Below are positions 45,431 to 54,612 of a stretch of DNA of 64,000 nucleotides, piece by piece. The DNA comes from Zwartia hollandica (GTDB taxonomy: Bacteria > Pseudomonadota > Gammaproteobacteria > Burkholderiales > Burkholderiaceae_B). The stretch is taken from the NCBI RefSeq assembly GCF_019923725.1, contig NZ_JAHXRI010000010.1, positions 458,636-522,635 of the forward strand, read 5' to 3'. The notes beneath the pieces are model-generated. The model saw only the letters and a program-made list of their open reading frames with translations. It was not told the origin of the DNA and did not search any database. The number at the start of each line of letters is the position of its first letter. The stretch's first letter is position 1. A program made the position numbers and the translations under genes.

Positions 45431-45467
45431 AAAAAAACGCGACGGGCCTGTTACGAAACCCGTCGCG
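45431..45467 (-). terminator. Intra-operon terminator/attenuator between ugpB and ugpA
   Basis: On the minus strand CGCGACGGG (45467-45459) and CCCGTCGCG (45446-45438) form a 9-bp GC-rich stem with a 12-base loop, followed directly by seven T (45437-45431). This is a canonical rho-independent terminator, but it is placed inside the operon after the binding-protein gene. Confidence 0.8.
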
Positions 45468-45482
45468 CTGTTTCTGCTCACT

Positions 45483-46799
45483 TTAGCGGCTGTTGGCCTT
45501 CTCAAAACGCTCAAGCAACTCGTTGCCACGCTTCACGATTGCGTCCAACGCGTCTTTCGCAGCCTTTTTACCAGCCCAGACCTGTTCAAGTTCTTCGTCA
45601 ATAATGGTACGGATCTGTACATGATTACCAAGACGAATACCTCGTGAGTTGTCTGTGGTTTTGCGAATCATCTGCGTGACCGACACATCGGTGCCAGGAT
45701 TCTGCTTATAGAAACCTGATTTTTCGGTTAACTCAAACGAGGCAATCGTAAGCGGCAGATAGCCGGTCCGCTGGTGGCTCTTGGCGGCCTCTTCTGGACG
45801 AGATAGGAAGTCAAAGAACTGAGCGACACCCTTGTATTCGTCTGGCTTACGTCCTGCCATCACCCAGAGACTGGCACCACCAATCACGGTGTTCTGTGGC
45901 GCACCTTTTACATCAGCGTAGTAAGGCAAGGTCGATGTACCAAAGGCAAACTTCGCATTGCGCTTCAAGTTACCGTATAAGGCCGAAGAGCCCGTGGTCA
46001 TCGCGCACTCACCTGATACAAAGACTGGGTCTGCTGCATTGGCACGACCTTTGTATACGAACAAACCGTCTTTGGCCATCTCCGACAAATTCTGAATATG
46101 GCGCACCTGCAAGGGTTCATTGACCTTTAGTCGCGCGTCCATGCCCTTCATGCCATTACCTTGCGTGGCAAACTCAGTGTTGTGCCAAGCGCTAAAACTT
46201 TCGAGCTGCGTCCAACTAACCCAGCTCGTTGTGTAAGGACACTTATGGCCGGAGGCCTTGAGCTTCTTGGCCGCCTCGATCACCTCAGGCCAAGTCACTG
46301 GTGGTTTTTCAGGATCCAGCCCGGCGGCCTTGAAGGCGTCTTTGTTGTACCAGAGAACCGTCGTTGAGCTGTTGAAGGGGAAGCTGAGCATTTGGCCGTT
46401 GGGTGCCGTGTAATAGCCAGCAACCGCTGGGACGTACGCGGCAGGGTCAAACTTTACGCCAGCCTTGCTCATGATGTCAGCCACGGGCACGATCGCGCCC
46501 TTGCTGGCCATCATCGTTGCGGTGCCAACTTCAAAGACCTGGAGAATATGGGGTGCATTACCGGCACGAAAAGCGGCAACCGCAGCAGTCATCGCCTCAT
46601 CATAGGTGCCCTTAAACACAGGAACAACTTTGTAGTTTTTCTGACTTTCATTAAAATCCTTGGCGAGATCATTGATCCACTCGCCAAGCGCGCCACTCAT
46701 GGCGTGCCACCACTGAATCTCAGTTTGCGCCTGTGCGGGCAATGCGGTCAGCGCGCCTAGCGTTATTGCGGCTGTCGCCGCGGCAAATTTCAGTTTCAT
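45483..46799 (-). CDS. ugpB: Glycerol-3-phosphate-binding protein UgpB
   Basis: Periplasmic binding protein of the Ugp importer, 438 residues. The true start is the ATG at 46799 (MKLKFAAATAAITLGALTAL), with GGAG upstream and a signal peptide ending PAQAQT; the longer open frame runs into glpK. It then reads IQWWHAMSGALGEWINDLA and FKGTYDEAMTAAVAAFRAG, UgpB hallmarks, with Trp-rich ligand contacts. It is the first gene of ugpBAEC and divergent from glpK, sharing a 201-base intergenic region that probably holds both promoters. Confidence 0.93.
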   Translation of the reverse strand: MKLKFAAATAAITLGALTALPAQAQTEIQWWHAMSGALGEWINDLAKDFNESQKNYKVVPVFKGTYDEAMTAAVAAFRAGNAPHILQVFEVGTATMMASKGAIVPVADIMSKAGVKFDPAAYVPAVAGYYTAPNGQMLSFPFNSSTTVLWYNKDAFKAAGLDPEKPPVTWPEVIEAAKKLKASGHKCPYTTSWVSWTQLESFSAWHNTEFATQGNGMKGMDARLKVNEPLQVRHIQNLSEMAKDGLFVYKGRANAADPVFVSGECAMTTGSSALYGNLKRNAKFAFGTSTLPYYADVKGAPQNTVIGGASLWVMAGRKPDEYKGVAQFFDFLSRPEEAAKSHQRTGYLPLTIASFELTEKSGFYKQNPGTDVSVTQMIRKTTDNSRGIRLGNHVQIRTIIDEELEQVWAGKKAAKDALDAIVKRGNELLERFEKANSR

Positions 46800-47000
46800 A
46801 CGATCTCCTTGATTGGCGTGCTCAGCCACGCGTTGTCGACTTTGGTAATTGAGGGTACCGTCTTGACTGTACCCGTTCGAGATGACAGCTTTATTTATCT
46901 TTTTGACATCTGTTTGTAACATTTGCCGACCCAAGTTTGAATTAGGGTCTGCCCTGTATTCGCCCGGCAGTTCCATTTTTTGTTTTAGGCGTCCCCGATC

Positions 47001-48513
47001 ATGCAATACATCCTCGCGCTCGACCAAGGCACCACCAGTTCCAGGGCAATTCTATTCGATAGGCAAGGCCGTAGCGTCAAGACCGCTCAGAAAGAGTTTC
47101 GGCAGATATTTCCGCAGCCAGGTTGGGTCGAACACGACGCCAACGAAATCTGGCAGACACAACGGGAGGTAATGGAACAGGTTTTAGGGTTGAGCGATAC
47201 CCCTGCCTTGGTGAACCAGGTTGCCGGTATCGCCATCACAAATCAACGCGAAACCACCGTTTTGTGGGATAGACGGACGGGCGAACCCGTTGCAAATGCA
47301 ATCGTTTGGCAGGATCGCCGCACGGCCGACACGTGTGACACGATGCGTAAACAAGGCCACACACCGTTATTGCAGGAAAAAACAGGACTCGTGCTGGATG
47401 CCTATTTTTCCGCCACTAAATTAGCCTGGCTACTTGACCATACACCCGGCGCGCGCGCAAGCAGAGCGCGGTGATTTAGCCTTTGGCACGATCGACACCT
47501 GGCTCCTTTGGAAACTGACAGGGGGTAAGGTGCATGCCACCGACCCTAGTAATGCCTCTCGCACCTTACTATTTAACTTGCACACGCTGCAATGGGATGA
47601 TGCGCTACTAAAGCTCTTCAATATTCCGCGGGCCTTGCTACCCGACGTGCGTCCAAGCGGCGGTCTCTTTGGCGAAACGGACCCCTCGCTTTTTGGTCGC
47701 GCCATGCCAATTACCGCCATCATTGGTGATCAACAAGCAGCCACCTTTGGTCAGGCCTGCTTCTCCCCTGGCATGGCAAAGAACACCTATGGCACCGGCT
47801 GTTTCATGCTGTTGAATACGGGTAGCACGCCTGTTGCGAGTGCAAACCGGTTGCTCACCACGGTGGGTTGGCAGCGTGCAGTCGAACCCAAGCTTGCACC
47901 AGAAGCAACATATTGTCTCGAAGCGTCGGTCTTTATGGGTGGTGCAACCATTCAGTGGCTGCGCGACGGCCTAAATATCATCGACTCGGCGGCACAGGTC
48001 GAGGGTTTGGCGCAAAGCGTCTCGGATGTCGGAGACACCTACCTCGTACCTGCCTTTACGGGACTTGGCGCACCACACTGGGACGGACACGCACGTGGCA
48101 CGCTGGTTGGCATGACGCGCGGCACAACCAAAGCACATATCGCCCGTGCGGCGCTCGAAGCTATTGCACTACAAGTCGCTGACGTATTCGCTGCGATGCA
48201 AAAAGACTCCGGCATTACGCTTGCTGAATTGCGTGTCGACGGCGGGGCCTGCAAAAACAATTTGCTGATGCAAATACAGGCCGACTTTCTAGGCATCCCG
48301 GTTGTACGTCCAGCGATCACAGAAACCACTGCGCTAGGTGCAGCCTACCTTGCCGGACTCACAATTGGATTCTGGTCAAGCACCGAGCAGATTGCCTCGC
48401 AATGGCTGATAGATCGACGCTTTGAGCCGAGCGTGTCTGAAAGCGCACGTCAGGCGAAACTGGCCCGATGGCATCAGGCGGTGGAAAGGGCAAAAGGCTG
48501 GGCACAGGACTAA
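47001..48513 (+). pseudogene. glpK: Glycerol kinase GlpK, interrupted by a frameshift in a GC repeat
   Basis: Together the two frames give a complete glycerol kinase. Frame one (47001-47474) starts [20 protein letters not shown] and includes [11 protein letters not shown] and [21 protein letters not shown], then ends at a stop. Frame two continues with [20 protein letters not shown] and runs to 48513, including [13 protein letters not shown]. The break is at the run G(GC)5 (47448-47458); a sixth GC would restore [11 protein letters not shown] exactly. The change is loss of two bases. It could be a real mutation, a reversible slippage site or an assembly error. Without correction, no functional kinase is made from a single frame. 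Divergent from ugpB and upstream of glpD. Confidence 0.87.
47448..47458 (+). repeat. GC dinucleotide run at the glpK frameshift
   Basis: The sequence reads G followed by five GC units. One more GC unit would restore the reading frame between the two halves of glpK. Short dinucleotide runs can slip during replication, so this could switch the gene on and off. Confidence 0.8.
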
Positions 48514-48546
48514 ACTACGTAATCCCTGCAACAAAAAGACTACAAC

Positions 48547-50175
48547 ATGCACCAGCCCGAGTCTCTTCCCAAAAAAAACGGCCAGAGCAGTACACCGCTT
48601 GACGCGACGCGGGCAAATCTGCTTTCTTGCCTTTCAACAGACGCGCCCTACGATCTCGCGATCATTGGTGGTGGCGCAACTGGCCTCGGACTCGCGTTGG
48701 ATGCAGCCTCACGTGGCTATTCTGTAGTCGTCATCGAAGCGACTGATTTCGCTCAAGGCACATCGTCGCGCTCGACCAAGCTTGTGCATGGCGGAGTGCG
48801 ATACCTCGCACAGGGTAATGTCTCGCTGGTATACGAAGCCTTGCACGAACGTACAACGCTCTTGCATAACGCACCGCACCTGGCACAACCTCTTGCATTC
48901 GTGATGCCTTGCTACAAGTTTTGGGAGCAACCCTTTTATGGGGCAGGTCTCATCCTTTATGATGCACTAGCCGGACGCCGCAGCCTTGGACGCACACGCT
49001 TTCTGGGTAAAGCACACACATTGCAAGACCTGCCCAACTTAAATACACGCGACCTAAAAGGTTCTGTTAAGTACTGGGATGGGCAGTTTGATGACGCCCG
49101 ACTCGCCATCGCACTCGGACGTACGGCCGCGCAACACGGCGCGCTCCTGCTTAACTATTGTGAAGCTGTTGCGCTCACCCATACCGATGGCTGCGTTTCT
49201 GGTCTCGTGATCCGCGATGTTGAGACGAATGAAGAACATAGCATTCGAGCGAACTGCGTTGTGAATGCCGCCGGCGTGTGGGTCGATGCCCTACGTGATT
49301 TAGATGCGCAGGCAAGCAACACGCGTCATTCGAACATCGTGGCACCGAGTCAGGGTGTACATATTGTTGTCGATCGCGAGTTTTTGCCAGGGGATCATGC
49401 ACTCATCGTCCCGCACACGGCTGATGGTCGCGTGTTGTTCGCTGTGCCATGGCTTGGCAAAGTGATTATCGGGACAACGGACACGCCACGTCAGGACTTA
49501 AGTCGAGAACCGACCCCGTTTAAGGAAGAGCTGGAGTTCATTCTTCGCGAGTCAGCCCGTTACCTTAAGCGTGCCCCGCAACGCGCAGACATCAAGAGCA
49601 TCTGGGTCGGCTTGAGGCCTCTGGTCAAACCACCTGAGGATGACAGCGGAAATACCAAGAAGATCAGTCGCGAACATACCGTGCTGATCAGCAAAAGCAA
49701 GCTCGTTACTGTGACGGGAGGAAAATGGACAACCTACCGTGCGATGGCAGAAGATGTCTTGGCTCAGTGCACAAAGGCCTCTTTACTACCCAAACGCGCA
49801 AACTGCCAAACTGAAGATCTTCAACTGGTCGGCGCGCAATCGGGTCACGTTGTCACTCATTCCATGAACGCAGCACCTAGTGTTGCGGCTTATGGAGACG
49901 AGGCAGCTTATGTCGAAACCTTACCCGGCGCACAACGCGTGCTTGGTGGCGGACTCACCGAGGCCATGGTTCGCTTCGCCGTTAGACATGAGTATGCTCG
50001 AACCGTAGAAGACGTTCTAGCTCGCCGTTCGCGCTTACTATTTTTGGACGCGGAGCTCGCCTCGACCCTTGCGCAAGCGGTGGGTGAAATCGTTACAGAG
50101 GAAACAGGGCGCGACGCTGGAGTGGCTGCGTTCAAGGAGCTCGCGCAGCACTACCGCACGTTGCCCGATGCCTAA
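48547..50175 (+). CDS. glpD: Aerobic glycerol-3-phosphate dehydrogenase GlpD
   Basis: FAD-dependent membrane-associated enzyme that oxidises glycerol-3-phosphate to dihydroxyacetone phosphate and feeds electrons to quinone. 542 residues. FAD motif LAIIGGGATGLGLALDAASRG, then TSSRSTKLVHGGVRYL, the substrate-binding GKVIIGTTDTP and VTVTGGKWTTYRAMAEDVL. It starts 34 bases after the glpK stop, in one unit with it. The 3' end overlaps the convergent GMC oxidoreductase by four bases. Confidence 0.94.
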   Translation: MHQPESLPKKNGQSSTPLDATRANLLSCLSTDAPYDLAIIGGGATGLGLALDAASRGYSVVVIEATDFAQGTSSRSTKLVHGGVRYLAQGNVSLVYEALHERTTLLHNAPHLAQPLAFVMPCYKFWEQPFYGAGLILYDALAGRRSLGRTRFLGKAHTLQDLPNLNTRDLKGSVKYWDGQFDDARLAIALGRTAAQHGALLLNYCEAVALTHTDGCVSGLVIRDVETNEEHSIRANCVVNAAGVWVDALRDLDAQASNTRHSNIVAPSQGVHIVVDREFLPGDHALIVPHTADGRVLFAVPWLGKVIIGTTDTPRQDLSREPTPFKEELEFILRESARYLKRAPQRADIKSIWVGLRPLVKPPEDDSGNTKKISREHTVLISKSKLVTVTGGKWTTYRAMAEDVLAQCTKASLLPKRANCQTEDLQLVGAQSGHVVTHSMNAAPSVAAYGDEAAYVETLPGAQRVLGGGLTEAMVRFAVRHEYARTVEDVLARRSRLLFLDAELASTLAQAVGEIVTEETGRDAGVAAFKELAQHYRTLPDA

Positions 50176-51770
50176 GACGCCAGCGCATCCTCAAGAATCA
50201 TCTCTGCGCCCTTTTCTGCAATCATCATCACCGGCCCCTGCGTGTTACCTGAGACCATCGCTGGCATAACTGAGGCGTCAACGACCCTAAGTCCACTCAG
50301 TCCTTTAAATCGCAAGCGCACGTCTACAACAGCATTAGCATCGCTACCCATACGACAGGTGGCCACGGGGTGATAGGTAGTTTGTCCGTTGTTTCGCGCG
50401 AAGTCTAGCCATTGCGCATCTGTTTGCACAGAATCGCCAGGGCTCATCTCAAAATCGATATAAGACTTCAGTGCATCACGACCCATGATACGTCGTGCGA
50501 TGCGCATACCATCGATAAGAGACTGCTGGTCTGTGCTGTTCGCAAGAAAATTCGGTCGTATTGACGGCCCAACCATCGGATCTGCAGACTTGATATGGAT
50601 GCTACCTTGCGAGGTCGGACGAATGCCAGACACACCCATCGTCATACCCGGCGCACTATCTAGCTTACGTATCGCCGCATTCGCATAGCTCGCATGCATA
50701 AAGAAATATTGCACATCTGGCGTCGCAATCTCTGGGCGCGTCTTGACAAAGCCTCGCACCAGCCCGGTTCCTAGGGTCAGTATCCCTTTGCGTTGTAAAA
50801 AGTACTGCAGCGCAGCGACACCGACACGCCAGCCTTGCGCAAGCTCATTGAGTGTCTGCGTATTTTTGACACGCCAATTCATGCGGGTTGCAAAGTGATC
50901 GATATAGTTTTCACCAACTCGGGGAGAGGCATGTAGGCAAGTAATCCCGAACTTTTGCAATACGGACGGATCACCGATTCCCGATAGCTCTAAAATTTGA
51001 GGCGTCTGAACTGCACCTGCAGCCATGATGACCTCTCGGCTAGCCGCTACTTCATGCATGCCGTCTTGCTGCAAATACGCAACCCCGCTGCAGCGCTCTT
51101 GGGTGAGTAATACTTTAGTGACCTGCGCGCCGGTTCGGACGGTTAAATTTTTACGATGACGAACAGGTTGCAGATAGCCGTCTGCCGCACTCCAGCGTTG
51201 GCCACCTTTTTGCGCAACTTGATAGTAGCCAAAACCGTCTTGATCAACACTGTTGTAATCATCCGTCAGTTTTTGGCCGTCCTGAGCGGCCGCCTGTAGC
51301 ACCGCCTCAGCGATAGGAAAACGTTCGCTCACATGATGAATATGCATCGGCCCAGACTTACCCCGATGCGCGCCCCCAGGCATATAGGTTTCGATTTTTT
51401 TAAAGTAGGGCATGACCTCTTTTGCCGACCATCCGTGCGCACCTAGCGACGCCCAGTGATCATAATCTTCAGGCTGACCATGCACATAAATCATGCCATT
51501 GATCAAGCTCGATCCACCCAAACCTTTTCCGCGAGGAATCGCGATCTTACGGCCGTAAACATTATCCTCTGGCTCGGTCTCGAAGCGCCAGTTGTAGATT
51601 GGATCATTCAATAGTTTCGTAAAGCCAGCAGGGATATTGATCCACATGCTCTTAGGCTCTCCGCCGGCCTCCAGCATCAGAACCGAGTACTTGCCACTTT
51701 CTGTCAAGCGATTAGCAAGTACGCAAGCGGCCGTACCGCCACCAACGATCACATAGTCAAACGTTTCCAT
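50172..51770 (-). CDS. GMC-family FAD oxidoreductase (choline/alcohol dehydrogenase-like)
   Basis: A 532-residue flavoprotein. FAD motif YVIVGGGTAACVLANRL, GMC signature 1 GKGLGGSSLINGMIYVHG, signature 2 GAVQTPQILELSGIG, and C-terminal catalytic His in NNGQTTYHPVATCRMG followed by GNTQGPVMMIAEKGAEMI. It oxidises an alcohol group and passes electrons to a carrier. The neighbour, with a one-base stop/start overlap, is an AroE-like dehydrogenase, so the two may act on a cyclic polyol acid such as a quinate-like compound; this is inference. Confidence 0.9.
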   Translation of the reverse strand: METFDYVIVGGGTAACVLANRLTESGKYSVLMLEAGGEPKSMWINIPAGFTKLLNDPIYNWRFETEPEDNVYGRKIAIPRGKGLGGSSLINGMIYVHGQPEDYDHWASLGAHGWSAKEVMPYFKKIETYMPGGAHRGKSGPMHIHHVSERFPIAEAVLQAAAQDGQKLTDDYNSVDQDGFGYYQVAQKGGQRWSAADGYLQPVRHRKNLTVRTGAQVTKVLLTQERCSGVAYLQQDGMHEVAASREVIMAAGAVQTPQILELSGIGDPSVLQKFGITCLHASPRVGENYIDHFATRMNWRVKNTQTLNELAQGWRVGVAALQYFLQRKGILTLGTGLVRGFVKTRPEIATPDVQYFFMHASYANAAIRKLDSAPGMTMGVSGIRPTSQGSIHIKSADPMVGPSIRPNFLANSTDQQSLIDGMRIARRIMGRDALKSYIDFEMSPGDSVQTDAQWLDFARNNGQTTYHPVATCRMGSDANAVVDVRLRFKGLSGLRVVDASVMPAMVSGNTQGPVMMIAEKGAEMILEDALAS

Positions 51771-52567
51771 TACTTTGCGACTCCCATAAAATCCGCCATC
51801 ATTTCAATCTGACACTCAAGCATCGGAAGACCATACTGTATTCGACAACCCTTGGCCTGAGCGAATTCAAGCAATGGGGTTAACGCAGGTGTCATGATGA
51901 TTTCCGCAACAATTTGATTGGGCTGCAGACGCGAAACATCAAACGCAAACGCATCTCCAGTTTTCATGCCCAAAGACGTTGCATTGATCACGAGGTCGGC
52001 ATGCATTGGATCTTGAGATCCGAGCGCAGTCTCGACTTGTGGAAACAGTTTCTGGATACCTTGAAGAATCTGCTGCGCTGCCGCTTGTGTTCGGTTATGA
52101 ATCGACAGCTTTCGAATTCCAGCCTGCGCGAGAGCAAACGCAATAGCGCGAGCCGCTCCGCCTGCACCGCACAGGAATACTGCCAGCCCCTCTGGATTGA
52201 ACCCGCTTTGACGCAACCCCTCGACAAAGCCTTTGCCATCCAAGATATCACCCGCTAGTGTTCCGTCTGGTTCACGTCGCACAATGTTGACCGCACCTAC
52301 CGCGCGTGCCTCTGGGGTCACGACGTCACAAAGTTCGACCATACCTGTCTTATGCGGCACCGTGACAACCATGCCACCAAAATTACGCAGACTGCGAAGC
52401 GCCTGAACGAGGTCTGACAAACCTTCAGGAGGAACGTGCAACGGCACGAGAACACCATCGGTACCACGGCGATCAAACACCTTGCGCATCGTTTGCGGCG
52501 TCTTAACTTGCGCGACCGGGTCTGCCACAATCCCATAGAGTCGCGTATTACCGGTAATTTCGATCAT
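51770..52567 (-). CDS. Shikimate dehydrogenase family protein (AroE-like, divergent site)
   Basis: A 265-residue NAD(P)-dependent dehydrogenase of the AroE fold. The catalytic Lys and its context are kept (VVTVPHKTGM) as is the Asp region (GDILDGKGF), and the nucleotide loop reads LCGAGGAARAIAFALA. But the substrate-binding SxS motif of true AroE (SKSP) reads VADPVAQVKTPQTM, without the two serines. It therefore probably belongs to the AroE-like catabolic branch rather than to aromatic amino acid synthesis. It is co-transcribed with the GMC oxidoreductase. Confidence 0.83.
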   Translation of the reverse strand: MIEITGNTRLYGIVADPVAQVKTPQTMRKVFDRRGTDGVLVPLHVPPEGLSDLVQALRSLRNFGGMVVTVPHKTGMVELCDVVTPEARAVGAVNIVRREPDGTLAGDILDGKGFVEGLRQSGFNPEGLAVFLCGAGGAARAIAFALAQAGIRKLSIHNRTQAAAQQILQGIQKLFPQVETALGSQDPMHADLVINATSLGMKTGDAFAFDVSRLQPNQIVAEIIMTPALTPLLEFAQAKGCRIQYGLPMLECQIEMMADFMGVAK

Positions 52568-52613
52568 AATGTCTCACCATCAACATCTCGTTCGTGTTTT
52601 GAGTAGTGTACCC

Positions 52614-53501
52614 ATGAACCGATTTCAACAACTGCTGGGCATACTTGGCTTAGTCTTATGCCCCTTTCTTTTGTGGGCAGCGCCTGTGCAGCACCATACA
52701 TTCAAAACCTCTGACGGGGTACGGCTACATTACCTTGAAGCCGGTACTGGCCCTCAAACTATTGTCTTTATCCCCGGCTGGCTCATGCCAGCGGCAGTCT
52801 TCGAACAACAGCTCATAGGGCTATCTAAGCAATATCGTGTCTTGGCGCTAGATCCACGCTCGCAAGGGCTATCCGAACTAACCAAACTTTCGCATGCTCC
52901 GACACGCCGCATCAAAGACATGGACGAATTTATAAAATTCGCAAAGATCAAAGAGTACATCTTGGCGGGGTGGTCGCTTGCCGTACTTGAGTCCTTGGAC
53001 TATGTCGCTAATTACGCACCGAAAGACCTGCGCGGACTGATACTGATCGACAACTCAGTCGGAGAAGGACGTCCTCCAGCAGGCCGAAAGTCCAACTTTC
53101 AACAAACGATGAACGATCCTAAGAAGCGCGAGCAATATATGCGTACGTTTAGTCAGGACATTTATCGTCAAACACCCCCTCCCCTTATCGCGCAAGCGGT
53201 GTTGGATTCAGCACTACGTGCACCGGCAAACGTGGCGATCCAGTTACTAAACCAACCGTATCCAAGGGAGTATTGGCGCGAAACACTCGAGAAACAAAAG
53301 ATCCCTGTGCTCTTTGCCGTGCGACCCTGGCTCAAAGAACAGGCCGATGCTCTTGAGCGTAAGCGTGCGCCGGAACTCATCACAATCGCTATGTTTGAAC
53401 AAGCGGGCCACGCTTTGTTTGTGGATGAGCCTGAAACCTTTAATCAGGCTGTTCTCAGCTTTAGCAAACGCGCTTTCGCTCAACCGCGCAACAATCCCTA
53501 A
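52614..53501 (+). CDS. Exported alpha/beta hydrolase
   Basis: A 295-residue hydrolase starting at the ATG at 52614, which opens a signal peptide (FQQLLGILGLVLCPFLLWA). An ATG 45 bases upstream would add a polar tail ahead of it. The fold is visible as IVFIPGWLMPAAVFEQQL, YRVLALDPRSQGLSE, the nucleophile region YILAGWSLAVLESLDYV (Ser in GWSLA) and the C-terminal His in FEQAGHALFVDEPE. The substrate is unknown. Divergent from the AroE-like gene and its 3' end overlaps the next, convergent gene by four bases. Confidence 0.82.
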   Translation: MNRFQQLLGILGLVLCPFLLWAAPVQHHTFKTSDGVRLHYLEAGTGPQTIVFIPGWLMPAAVFEQQLIGLSKQYRVLALDPRSQGLSELTKLSHAPTRRIKDMDEFIKFAKIKEYILAGWSLAVLESLDYVANYAPKDLRGLILIDNSVGEGRPPAGRKSNFQQTMNDPKKREQYMRTFSQDIYRQTPPPLIAQAVLDSALRAPANVAIQLLNQPYPREYWRETLEKQKIPVLFAVRPWLKEQADALERKRAPELITIAMFEQAGHALFVDEPETFNQAVLSFSKRAFAQPRNNP

Positions 53502-54568
53502 CGCCTAACAATCTGAACGCTACGACGCTCTGTCGTCTTGTTGTAGCTAAACGCGAAGGGCAAGGGCTTGACGTCTTTGGACTCCCTGTAGGCTTGCGCA
53601 AGAGATTCTTGTTTTTTGCGATTGAATAGCTCATGCGGGTACAGGAAGCCACCATACAAATCGACTGGGCCAATTTGAGCAAGGTTGGTGTAATTCAACC
53701 CAGTCTCATCTTGCACAACCATCGGAGCGTTTTCGACCAAGATGTCTCTTAAGACCGAAAAATATGTTTCTTGCAGCAAATGCGACGCGGCCTTTAACAG
53801 AACGGGATGACGCGATTCACGCGCAAGCCATGCTCTGGTCGAAGCGCTTTGGCTGAGTGCACCATCAGATAAATCCAAACTGACATAATCGAGCACGACC
53901 GGTTTACCCGCTTTACTCAGCTCCAAGCGCACTGATTTCCAAGGTCCATTCGCTTTGACGTAATCGCCCGAGGCCTCATCGAAGACGATTGGATATACAG
54001 CCTTGACGTCGTACCCAGAGTACAGCGCGAAGGTGATCAAAATGGTGGTCACACCGATCTGCGCGTGTTTGTCGCGTAAATCTTCATTCAGGTCATCCGT
54101 ACGAAAAAACGCCAGGCGGCTGAACTTCATCCACTCGCGCATAAACTTTGCCTGAAAGCTCTGCAGACGTACGCTCGACATATTTGCGACATCAGCAGGC
54201 TCGCCAGCCGCCTGCATCGCAACCATCACAAAACGGTCTGCCTGAGGAAACAAGTGTGACACTGTCACAAAATCTGGGCCGGAGAAAGGATAGAAAACAG
54301 TGCCACCAGGTGGGCGTCGGATTTCGGTCTTTGCCCATTCAGACATCGGTTGACCAATAGACTTCTGATAATAGTCCCAGGCACCATCGGCCTGCGCTTT
54401 TGAGCCTGCACCGAAAAACGGGATCGCGGCATTCGCTTGTGCTCCAGCGGCTAGGTAAGTCCCCTGCACCGCTTGTGCGTGCGCCAAGCGGTCCGAGATC
54501 GCGGTCAAGGCGAGAGCAGCCGTCAACCCAACTGTTACTTGCAACACGCTACGCAGGAGTCGCTTCAT
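53498..54568 (-). CDS. Exported protein of unknown function
   Basis: A 356-residue protein with a signal peptide (LLRSVLQVTVGLTAALALTA, ending AHAQA). I do not recognise the family. Visible features: IRRPPGGTVFYPFSGPDFVTV, FPQADRFVMVAMQAAGEP, GVTTILITFALYSGYDVKAVYP and GPWKSVRLELSKAGKPVVLDY. It has one Trp-Tyr-rich N-terminal stretch, no Cys in the mature part and no membrane segment after the signal, so it is probably periplasmic. It ends with a basic tail (RRSVQIVRR). Convergent with the alpha/beta hydrolase; the next gene upstream on its strand is serS beyond an EamA permease. Confidence 0.72.
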   Translation of the reverse strand: MKRLLRSVLQVTVGLTAALALTAISDRLAHAQAVQGTYLAAGAQANAAIPFFGAGSKAQADGAWDYYQKSIGQPMSEWAKTEIRRPPGGTVFYPFSGPDFVTVSHLFPQADRFVMVAMQAAGEPADVANMSSVRLQSFQAKFMREWMKFSRLAFFRTDDLNEDLRDKHAQIGVTTILITFALYSGYDVKAVYPIVFDEASGDYVKANGPWKSVRLELSKAGKPVVLDYVSLDLSDGALSQSASTRAWLARESRHPVLLKAASHLLQETYFSVLRDILVENAPMVVQDETGLNYTNLAQIGPVDLYGGFLYPHELFNRKKQESLAQAYRESKDVKPLPFAFSYNKTTERRSVQIVRR

Positions 54569-54612
54569 TTCTCTTTCACCTTAATCATTCAAGTTATTAC
54601 CAACCATAAGCG

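Noticed and set aside
46800-47027. N-terminal extension of UgpB into glpK
   Set aside because: A clear signal peptide and ribosome-binding site start at 46799; the extra part overlaps glpK.
47434-48513. A second, separate kinase gene starting at 47434
   Set aside because: It lacks the N-terminal half of glycerol kinase and joins perfectly to the preceding frame once one GC unit is added; it is the rest of glpK.
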